A stretch of 48,725 nt of DNA from Ferrimicrobium acidiphilum DSM 19497 (lineage in GTDB: Bacteria > Actinomycetota > Acidimicrobiia > Acidimicrobiales > Acidimicrobiaceae). Within the stretch, counting starts at the first letter, position 1. Each line of letters opens with the position of its first letter. A program made the position numbers and the translations under genes. Positions 1 through 7,465 of this stretch are shown one piece after another. The notes under the pieces were generated by a model. That model had not been told where the DNA came from. It did no database searches and worked only from the letters and a program-made list of their open reading frames with translations. The stretch is taken from positions 1-48,725 of the forward strand of contig NZ_JXUW01000024.1 of the NCBI RefSeq assembly GCF_000949255.1. The letters run 5' to 3'.

Positions 1-1
1 T

Positions 2-1053
2 CAAGCGCTCAAAGCAGGTATCGGATTCACTGGAGTTAGCCAATGGGTTCGCCTCCTGTGAGGACTCCTGTAGCTCTTCAAGCTCTCTGTAACCGTCTTG
101 GTCCAAACCAGATCGAGGAGTTCTTCCACCGTGGATGCAGGTCATCCCAATCCCACTCGACGATAGAGACCGTTTTGGCCGGTTTCTGGTGGGAGTTGTC
201 AATGCGTCAGATCGAGGTCTCTCGCACTATCGTCTTTGATGCACCTCGTCGAGCCCGGGCCTTCTTCGAGTCAACCGTGGCCGACAACATCGACATCGGC
301 CGCCCAGATGAAGTCAAGCTAATCTTTGCTCGCCAGATCCGTAAGAACACCAACGCTGAGTTCGCAACCAGGATCGTAACACGGGGAACCGATGTCACCA
401 TCAACGCGTTCTACAAACACTCTCGTATCAAGGAATACCTCAAGGAGGGTCGTGCACTCCGTATTGAGACGGTGGTCAATAGCCCCACCGATCTTGGTGT
501 GCAACGTCGCCTCCGCAACCTCGCCGAGTTGATCGACAAGGCTCGAGCCGCCAATCGTCGACTACTTGACATCCAACGTGCCGGTCAGGGCTGTGCCATC
601 GAGACTGCTCTATGGGAGCGGATCTCACAGCCCTCGCTAGAGGAGGGCAGACGAACCGGAGCGATACGCTTCGGGGATAAACGCGTCATGGCCCTGGCCG
701 GTGCGCTCTGCGTGGCGCTAAATACCGTCATCGGCTTCACCAACAAGAGCCTTCGTGCCTCGGTGTCCCAGCTGCTTGGTGGTCCCTATAGCGCCGCGCA
801 GATGACCTATGACCTGCGTAAGCTGCGCCTCAAAGGTATCATTACAAGGATTCCCCATACCAACAGCTATACGCTTACGCCAGAGGGAATCCGCTTTGCC
901 ATCACCTATACCAAGCTAGGCCACCGCGTTCTGCCACCCCTTCTCGCAGCCAACCAGCAACCTGCTCCTATCGGGTTACAGCGCGCACTCAACACGATAG
1001 AGAACTATGTCGGCAACTATCTCGAACATGCAAAACTCAAAGCCGCTGCTTGA
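2..1053 (+). pseudogene. Decayed hypothetical gene with C-terminal winged-helix region, 5' end cut by window edge
   Basis: The open frame from the ATG at 43 gives 336 residues, but the coherent protein switches frame four times near its start. Frame 2 reads GIGFTGVS up to about 40, frame 3 reads NGFASCED (42-65), frame 1 reads PVALQALCNRLGP (67 on), frame 3 reads WMQVIPIPLDDRDRFGRF (132-185), and frame 1 resumes at WWELSMRQ (187). From 187 the frame is intact to the stop at 1053. The C-terminal third (about residues 225-300) looks like a winged-helix domain followed by a helical tail. From memory, long proteins with this WWELSMRQ...SRT block recur in Actinobacteria as unnamed, multicopy genes; their function is unknown to me. 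Sequencing error near a contig edge is an alternative to true decay. Confidence 0.6.
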
Positions 1054-1061
1054 AAACTTGG

Positions 1062-1131
1062 CTCAAAATTAAAGACTGGGATACCAGAGGAGCCCTAGAG
1101 CTGCCCTGGTATCCCAGTCTTCGATTTTGAG
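1062..1131. terminator. Long near-perfect inverted repeat after the decayed gene
   Basis: A 16-bp perfect stem (1072-1087 with 1106-1121) encloses an 18-nt loop. It is extended by a second 8-bp arm (1062-1069 with 1124-1131). It begins 9 bp after the stop of the upstream frame, which fits a transcription terminator, although there is no clear T-run. The end of a mobile element is the other possibility. Confidence 0.55.
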
Positions 1132-1709
1132 GTAGGTTTTAACCCAATCCTCACATCACCTTTCTTCTCAAATAGGGTCTCTACCCCCTAGCCACCTCCC
1201 GAATCCTGCTCACCTCCATCACCGTCTACAGATTCACTACCTCCTTCGATAACCTCCCTGCGCCTTTGCATTACAAGTCGCACTCCTTCTTGCGGTCCGC
1301 TACTGCGGTGCTCTTGAGCGGATGATCTCCCGTTTGATTGGACCGAGTATCGGGTGCACCGACGAGATTGCTCGCCTCGCTCCAGGTGAGAAACGGAGAG
1401 AACGCCACTGTGCTGCATGACGCAAAGGGGCCTCCAGTTGGATCAATCTGCGACTTGGCCACACTTGTTCAAGTGGGCATGTACGTGGAATGGCGAACCT
1501 AATGCGATCCACCTGAAGTGCGAGAGGGTCGAGCGGAGATGAGACAGCGCTCATAGTCCAAAAGGCCCATCAAGGGCCTCCCACGCTTGTGGAGAGTCAC
1601 ATCGTTGCAAAGGTCCCAGGGTTGAAAGGGGCACTCGTTTCGCTGACACCATAGCCACTTTGGGGACTTGTCGGGTTTTCTGGCAAGTCCATAGGGTTAA
1701 CACATGGCC
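1132..1709. other. No gene recognised; one hairpin next to the tRNA fragment
   Basis: Short open frames here look non-coding. A 7-bp hairpin lies at 1664-1690 (GGACTTG with CAAGTCC). If the repeat at 1710-1759 is the displaced 3' end of the tRNA, this stretch is the original downstream flank of that tRNA, and the hairpin could be its former terminator. Confidence 0.4.
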
Positions 1710-1759
1710 TGACCTGGTGGGCCCGGTGAGATTCGAACCCACGACCAAGGGATTATGAG
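1710..1759 (-). repeat. tRNA 3'-half fragment, distal attachment-site repeat
   Basis: These 50 bases repeat 4084-4133 with one mismatch (A for G at 1729). They cover the tRNA from the anticodon loop to the encoded CCA and a few bases beyond. No 5' half follows, so this is a fragment and not a second tRNA gene. This is the usual scar of integration into the 3' end of a tRNA gene. Confidence 0.8.
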
Positions 1760-1792
1760 GTGTTCACAAAGTGTCCGAGCTGGTAGTCATAG

Positions 1793-1882
1793 TGTCCGAG
1801 TACGTCCCATTTATGCAGCTCGTTGAAGTCTTTTGGCAAGGGTAATGACACAGGCTCGGACTGGGTGGGACGTTCTCGGACA
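1793..1882. mobile_element. 90-bp MITE-like element or IS remnant
   Basis: The 17-bp ends (1793-1809 and 1866-1882) are inverted copies with one mismatch: TGTCCGAGTACGTCCCA against TGTCCGAGAACGTCCCA. A third copy of AGTGTCCGAG sits just upstream at about 1770. The 56-bp interior holds no gene. TGT-starting ends resemble IS3/IS481-type termini, but no transposase is present, so the family is a guess. Confidence 0.5.
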
Positions 1883-2091
1883 CATTTGTTGGGTGAAAAG
1901 TTGGGTGGACTTCGGATTTGGTTCCTCTATCGCATCTCCTGATTCCAACCTAAGCAAGCAATGAGCCCAGCGTTTGTGGGCAGACGTGACTGATGCCAGC
2001 AGTCGGGCCAAGAAGTTCTGAGTCACTCTTTCAGGAGAGAACTCGCCGCGCAAGTTTTCCGAATTAGAGGAACTCCCCCACTAGAGAAGGG

Positions 2092-2856
2092 CTAGGAGAG
2101 CAGAGACACATCGGACTTCGGAAGGTCTGGGGTCAACGATTGGGACAGCGGGAAGAAGTAGTCATAATTGTTAATAAATTGCGGTTGGTAGTTCGCGCAC
2201 TTCTGGATCGGCCCAGGAACAGTCACTGACCCCGATGGCGTTGGTATCGAAAAGACCTCGACGCAGGAGATTAAGTCAGTAAAACGTGTCGTCCCCGAAT
2301 GAGCGTGCCCAGCTGGATTTGGTTGGACGCTATCCGAGCCGTACCAGATCTCAGCTTTTGCTGCTGGTGCCAAAGTAAAGACTGGGCCAGCTGGGGGCTG
2401 CCCTTGGACGTTGATCTTTGTGCCGTTAGCCGAGGGAAGCGATGTTGAGGACAGGGCTGCGGACTGGGACCCAGTTACTACAATGCGTTCGATCGTAGGT
2501 ACTCCCCCACCCAGGGAACAACTCGTGCCTGAGGTGTTCTCGATGATCTTGGCGTGCAACTCCCGATTCATACCGATCCCCATGAGGGAGGTGTTTTGCC
2601 GAGAGTCGTAGACAAGGCTCATAGTTGGGGTCATGATCATCAACTGCGCCGCCGTACACGAGGGTGCATTCGTGCTCGTTGTGGGTTGTGTTGTAATCTT
2701 CGACTTCGGCGAGGTAGTGGGTTTGGCTACGTGAGAGGCTGGGGCGCCCCCGGTGGCCCTTGCACCAGACGACGAGGCGCCCAAGTAATACATTGTGGCA
2801 CCAACAGCTACAATCACGGCGATTGAACCGAGCTTCCAAATCTTGTTCTTCATCAT
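2092..2856 (-). CDS. Exported or membrane-anchored DUF4232-like protein
   Basis: The 254-residue protein starts with a short basic stretch, one hydrophobic segment (about residues 10-28), then a Thr/Ser/Pro-rich linker to about residue 65. The C-terminal domain begins SCTAAQL and has the look of the actinobacterial DUF4232 fold: an NTSGTSCSLGG motif, a later LAPAAKAEIW strand, and paired cysteines (SCTAA, TSCSL, ISCVE, QKCAN). DUF4232 proteins are surface or secreted domains of unknown function. It shares strand and islet with the GH25-like gene upstream (80-bp gap), so the two may be co-expressed. The domain name is from recollection of the pattern; an unrelated secreted beta-sandwich is possible. 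Confidence 0.7.
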   Translation of the reverse strand: MMKNKIWKLGSIAVIVAVGATMYYLGASSSGARATGGAPASHVAKPTTSPKSKITTQPTTSTNAPSCTAAQLMIMTPTMSLVYDSRQNTSLMGIGMNRELHAKIIENTSGTSCSLGGGVPTIERIVVTGSQSAALSSTSLPSANGTKINVQGQPPAGPVFTLAPAAKAEIWYGSDSVQPNPAGHAHSGTTRFTDLISCVEVFSIPTPSGSVTVPGPIQKCANYQPQFINNYDYFFPLSQSLTPDLPKSDVSLLS

Positions 2857-2935
2857 TTCACCTTCTATCTTTCATGTTATGGCTATCCGTCATGTTCTGG
2901 CCCTACAACGCGTCGCGCACGGAGCTAAGAACTGT

Positions 2936-3885
2936 TTATTGTGGAGATCCCCAGTAGGTAATGTCAAAGTCGCCGGCGAAGCCTCCGCTCCACTGCCATG
3001 CGACGGCGTGGGCACCTCCAGCGGACTGGCCGCCAAAGAACTCAGCGCAACCTCCACTACCGCACCAACTCCCCAATGTCGGCGCTGGGTTGGCCGCGAA
3101 GGAGCTCTCAGAGGTCCACTCAAGGGTGTTTGGGATTGAGCCGTAGGACCCAGTCCCAAAGTCCGTTTGCCATGCCCCGGGATTACTGTAAACTCCAACG
3201 GTATAACCAGCTGCTGCAATGGTGTTGTAGAACGCATTGAATGTCGCGCGGTCCTGCGCGGGACCATAAAGAATCGTGCCTCCTTGGGGTTTGCCGCACG
3301 AGCTACCGTTTGAGTGCCAACCGTTACTCTGGCCGCCAGTATGCTCAATGTCGATCCAAATGATGTTATTGTCATTTGGCCCAACCAAGTGGCCGAGCAC
3401 CCAATTCGCCTGTGCCGTGCCCCATGCGGCGTCTCCACCCGCCGAGTTTGAGATACCGGGACCTGCCATGAAGTAGTACTCTGAGGCACCCATTGCCAAG
3501 ATTCTCGTTGAATCGTAGCTTGCGGCGTTGGCGTCGCCTAAGCTGTAGTAGTTACTCGCAGCGCAGCCATCTTTTTGTTGGAAGACACCCATCTCGCCTG
3601 CGTAGAACCCATAGATACTCGAAGGGCCGTTGCCTTCGTAGTAGTAACCTTCAGACGAGGAATAGGTCGGTGTCGGCCCGTTGGTGTCCGAACCATACAG
3701 GTACCGCCCACCAGGGCCAGGGTAGAATCCGTCTGGACTTATGGTTTGGGAAATAGTGCCAGAGGGACCAGTAGTACTAGATGAAGCAAGTGACGTCTCG
3801 GATGACATCACCAGAGGGTCCAGACCGACAAGGGTTGCACAGAGTACTGCTAGCGCCCCCCCCGCACGAAAGCTTTCAGTTTCAT
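2936..3885 (-). pseudogene. Secreted GH25-like glycosyl hydrolase (lysozyme-like), frameshifted in its signal peptide
   Basis: The mature part carries IIWIDIEHTG (the D-x-E pair typical of GH25/DUF1906-type catalytic sites), then GVYSNPGAWQTDFG and a terminal WQWSGG...DFDITYW, with several cysteines. This suggests cleavage of peptidoglycan outside the cell. The likely start is the ATG at 3885, which has an AAGGAGG ribosome site. From there MKLKAFVRGG runs into a run of eight G (plus-strand C 3856-3863) and stops after 11 codons. With nine G it would continue as ALAVLCATLVGLDPLV, completing a typical signal peptide. As read, the frame is broken: phase variation, mutation or a sequencing miscount are all possible. 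The uninterrupted open frame reaches 4021, but its start there lacks a ribosome site and a signal peptide. Confidence 0.7.
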
Positions 3886-4083
3886 GAAGTTCTCCTCCTT
3901 GCCCTGACCTTGCGACTTCGCGACGCAATACCCAATCCGCATCGTAGCGCAATCGACCGAGGCCCGACCCAGATTGGGACAATATTTGACGGCATGTCGT
4001 CCATTCGGTTGACAAGGGCACATTCCAAGGAACTCAGAGCGCCTCATTGGACTTGTTCTGGCAGGATTCAACTGGGTAGGTTC

Positions 4084-4164
<81 letters not shown>

Positions 4165-4168
4165 CGAG

Positions 4169-4241
4169 CTCCGGGGGAGAGACTCGAACTCTCAACCACA
4201 CGGTTAACAGCCGCGTGCTCTGCCGATTGAGCTACCCCGGA
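4169..4241 (-). tRNA. tRNA-Asn (GTT)
   Basis: The gene is a 73-nt cloverleaf: acceptor TCCGGGG with CCCCGGA, discriminator G, anticodon loop CTGTTAACC (GTT), T-arm GTTCGAGTC. No CCA is encoded, unlike the neighbouring tRNA. It lies 4 bp upstream of the CAT tRNA on the same strand, so the two are probably one transcript. Confidence 0.95.
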
Positions 4242-4299
4242 ATAGACTTCACAATCTAGCAGGCCATGCAACCCAACCAGTCACGCAATGCTCGTGATC

Positions 4300-5580
4300 C
4301 TATCCATCCTGAAGGATCTCCTTCAAAGCCTGAGCCGACTCGTTGCGTCGGAGCCGAGAGATGGCTCTCGCTTCAACCTGACGAACTCTCTCTCTTGACA
4401 CACCGAAGCGTTCCGATGCCTGCTCAATCGAGTGCGGCTCCTCGCCATTGAGTCCAAAGCGGTAAATGAGGATAGCTCGCTCGCGCTCATCCAACTTGTC
4501 GAGCACTATTTGCACTACTCGTCCAAGATCCTCGGATACCACCGTCCCCTCGATAGGAGGGCTCGACCTATCAGGTACCGCATCGCCGAGCATAGACTCG
4601 GAACCGCCCTCAGAGACCGGACTCGCCTCAAGCGACAGCACCGACTGCGCATACATCAAAATCTCCTCAACTCTGAAAAGCTCAATGCCACACGTCTCAG
4701 CCACCTCGTCAAGTCTTGGTTCGCGGCCGAACTTCTGTTGAAGATCGAGTCGGGTCTGTTGAATTCGCTGGAAATCCTGCAACAACGACCTGGGCAGGCT
4801 GATCTCGCTACGAAACTCTCCAATCGCCTGCGAGATCGCCTGACGAATCCACCAGGTGGCGTAAGTTGAAAAACGAAACCCTTTACGCCCATCAAAAAGC
4901 TCGACTGCGCGCATCAGGCCAATGTTGCCCTCCTGTATGAGATCCTCGAGTGGAACCGATCCTCCATGCATCCTTCTAGCGATCGATACTACGAGCCTCA
5001 GGTTCGCCGATACAAAGCGCTCCTTAGCCTCAGCCAGAACAAGCTCCTCATCTCGGGAGCGCAGTTCACGCGCCTGGAGTTCTTGAACGATCGCACTTAA
5101 CTGAACCTCCTGATCACGCGACAAGAGTCCAAAGTCCTGCAGGCTGCCGAGAAATCTACGTGCAGACTCCATTGAAAATCGGCCTTCTTCTGCGTCCGGA
5201 TCAGCTTCTAACTCTAGAACCCCTGAACTTGGCGTTGGGGTTGAGCTCCTCTTAGTCGGTCTATTACCGCCTGGCTGGCCGCCCTTAACCTCTCCAGCCG
5301 GTCTACTTTCCTCACTACCCCGAGGAGTTTGCCTAACCGATCTTGTTTCATCTGGTTCACTCGGTGCTTGCATCTGAGTTATCGAACTCCGAGACAGCTT
5401 TGGTCTCGCTCGATGGGCACTAGCAGGTCGTGGGCCATCAACCAAAGATGGATCTTCCCCGGGTGGCAAGTTATCGTTACACTCCTGTTCAACTGGTGGC
5501 ATCGGAGATTCATTAATGACCTCGTCTAAATCAGCCAACCGTCTAGTGTTCTTACGCCTTGCCTGATTTTCATCGACCAC
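4300..5580 (-). CDS. RpoD-family sigma-70 factor
   Basis: The 426-residue sigma factor directs RNA polymerase to promoters. The first 135 residues are a hydrophilic, Pro/Ser/Glu-rich low-complexity tail. Region 1.2 follows (about 136-175), then regions 2.1-2.4 (190-255; [25 protein letters not shown]), region 3 (258-345) and region 4 (350-420; [17 protein letters not shown]). The GTG start at 5580 directly follows the dnaG stop, recalling the dnaG-rpoD macromolecular-synthesis operon. It is unusual in having SEISLPRSL where primary sigmas have the near-invariant RTIRIPVHM segment, so it may be a group 2 factor and not the housekeeping one. The RpoD-family assignment is certain; its rank is not. 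Confidence 0.93.
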   Translation of the reverse strand: MVDENQARRKNTRRLADLDEVINESPMPPVEQECNDNLPPGEDPSLVDGPRPASAHRARPKLSRSSITQMQAPSEPDETRSVRQTPRGSEESRPAGEVKGGQPGGNRPTKRSSTPTPSSGVLELEADPDAEEGRFSMESARRFLGSLQDFGLLSRDQEVQLSAIVQELQARELRSRDEELVLAEAKERFVSANLRLVVSIARRMHGGSVPLEDLIQEGNIGLMRAVELFDGRKGFRFSTYATWWIRQAISQAIGEFRSEISLPRSLLQDFQRIQQTRLDLQQKFGREPRLDEVAETCGIELFRVEEILMYAQSVLSLEASPVSEGGSESMLGDAVPDRSSPPIEGTVVSEDLGRVVQIVLDKLDERERAILIYRFGLNGEEPHSIEQASERFGVSRERVRQVEARAISRLRRNESAQALKEILQDG

Positions 5581-7425
5581 TCAAAGGTCTCCACTAACCG
5601 AATCCGCGCCAGAAGAGGAGGTGGAGGCGAGGACATCCGCCCCATCTCGATTCGAACGCATTGATACCAACCAGTTAATCAACTCGCCACAAAGCTCCAT
5701 TTTCGTCCGATCCTCTTGCAACTCCTCAATCAAGAGTCTTATTCTTGGAACCTCAGCGATCAACGTCGTCAGTTCGCCCGCGGATACTCGTAAGGAACGA
5801 GTGACTTTGGATAGTTCAAGTTTTGACTCTCTTAGCACCAATGTTGCGATGACATCACCGCTGTTATCAGTCTCGGGCCTCTCGCTGGCAAGTCGAAAAA
5901 AGAGCTCCAACACCGTGTCTGACTCGAGTTCAGTTAAACGCTGCTGTACCTCCCACAGCGAAGACGCTCCGCCGATGGCATCGACAACTCTCCGATGTGT
6001 TGGGTCGCGAAACAGCTCGGCGACGACAATGCCATCTAGCCCTTCGGGATCGTGCACCAGCAACCTGAGCGCCTCGACAGCAGGACGGTCAGTCACCGTC
6101 GTATCACCAGCGTACTCTTCGATAACACGATGTCGTGATCCCTTCGGTAGCTGCAGCATCAGCTCGTTCACCGAAAAACCGGTACGGTCAGCGATGAGTG
6201 CAACATACTCGCCACGAATCAGATGGTTTGGGTGTCGCTCGATCATTGCGATCGCCTCTTTGGCGACCCTAGAACGATCCTCCGTCGAGCTGAAATCTCC
6301 GTGGCTCAATAGACGCTCTAGTCTGAAACGAGTTATGGGTACAGCGCGAGCGAGCGCAATGTGAACCAGCGCAGGATCCTTGAGAGCCGCATCGGCAGGA
6401 TCGAGCTCGTCAGGCAGAGTCACCACATCAAAGACGACACCTCGACTCTCCTCCTCGCCCCAGAGTCGCTCGGCCGCATTCTGTCCAGCTGCATCGGCAT
6501 CAAAGAAAAGGGTGATCCGCTTGGCAAAGCGTCGTAAGACATCGAGGTGCTCCTCAGAGAAGGCGGTCCCACAGGTAGCCACCACGTTCGTGATCCCGAG
6601 TTGGTCAAGTGCAATCACATCGGTATAACCCTCGCAGACGATTGCCACCCCTTGATCCACGATAGACGCGCGTGCGCGGTCGAGGTTGTAGAGGGTACGC
6701 CGCTTGCGATAAACCGGTGACTCCGATGAGTTCTTATACTTGGCCGCCTTGCCTTCAAGGCGTTCTAGCTCCTCTGGCAAAATACGACCACCGAAGGCTA
6801 CAACGCGACCAGTCGCATCACGAATCGGGAAAACAATCCTACCGTGCATGTGATCAACGAGAGAACCGTGCTGATCCCGATAGCCAAATCCCCCCTCCTC
6901 CCAGTCTCCGGGCTCAATACCTAGGCGAGCGATAGGGAGTTGAACCCGTGTAGGTGAAAGCCCAAGCCCAAACGAGCGAATCGACTCAGCGACGACACCA
7001 CGTTCCGATAAATAGGTCCTTGCTGCCTCGCCACGGAGAGGATCGGCAAGTTGTGCCTGATACCATTGCGCAAGGCGATCATAGCCATCAAAGAGCCGAG
7101 TCTTCAAGTTGCGATCCGCCGGCGCATTCGTCGTCTGTTCGATCGCTACATGCGCACGATCTGCCAAGTATTCAAGCGCCTCGACAAAGTCAACTCCTTG
7201 GGTTTCCCGCACAAAGGTGATGGCATCACCCTTGGCGTGGCACCCAAAGCAATAGTACACACCGTCCTCTCCGTTGACGGAGAACGAACCGGTGCGCTCT
7301 TGGTGGAAGGGACAAAGGCCGACGTAACGCCTGCCTACGCGCTTTAGCGCAACCGAAGCACCAATGAGGGTGACGATGTCAGTGGCATCCAGGACACGCC
7401 GAATATCAAGCTCAGAGTAACCCAC
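5581..7425 (-). CDS. dnaG: DNA primase DnaG
   Basis: DnaG lays down the RNA primers for replication. Visible domains are a CHC2-type zinc finger near the N-terminus (CPFHQE...CFGCHAKGD), a central catalytic core, and a TOPRIM domain (CEGYTDVIAL, then FFDADAAGQ). The C-terminal helicase-interacting part is poorly conserved, as usual. The GTG at 7425 is chosen because AAGGAG lies 8 bp upstream; the frame extends to a TTG at 7446 without a site of its own. The gene is followed without gap by the sigma factor. Length (614 aa) is normal for the family. Confidence 0.95.
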   Translation of the reverse strand: MGYSELDIRRVLDATDIVTLIGASVALKRVGRRYVGLCPFHQERTGSFSVNGEDGVYYCFGCHAKGDAITFVRETQGVDFVEALEYLADRAHVAIEQTTNAPADRNLKTRLFDGYDRLAQWYQAQLADPLRGEAARTYLSERGVVAESIRSFGLGLSPTRVQLPIARLGIEPGDWEEGGFGYRDQHGSLVDHMHGRIVFPIRDATGRVVAFGGRILPEELERLEGKAAKYKNSSESPVYRKRRTLYNLDRARASIVDQGVAIVCEGYTDVIALDQLGITNVVATCGTAFSEEHLDVLRRFAKRITLFFDADAAGQNAAERLWGEEESRGVVFDVVTLPDELDPADAALKDPALVHIALARAVPITRFRLERLLSHGDFSSTEDRSRVAKEAIAMIERHPNHLIRGEYVALIADRTGFSVNELMLQLPKGSRHRVIEEYAGDTTVTDRPAVEALRLLVHDPEGLDGIVVAELFRDPTHRRVVDAIGGASSLWEVQQRLTELESDTVLELFFRLASERPETDNSGDVIATLVLRESKLELSKVTRSLRVSAGELTTLIAEVPRIRLLIEELQEDRTKMELCGELINWLVSMRSNRDGADVLASTSSSGADSVSGDL

Positions 7426-7465
7426 TCCACGAGCTCCTTCCCTCAAGTACTGTCGTACTTACAGG

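Noticed and set aside
1188-1554. Minus-strand frames between the decayed gene and the tRNA fragment
   Set aside because: Three frames overlap with similar length, none with a ribosome site or recognisable text.
1710-1759. A second tRNA gene
   Set aside because: Only the 3' half is present: there is no D-arm and no 5' acceptor strand, so it is an attachment-site fragment.
1811-2053. 80-codon minus-strand frame next to the MITE-like element
   Set aside because: I looked for a transposase fragment; no DDE or HTH motif appears, and the frame overlaps the inverted-repeat element.
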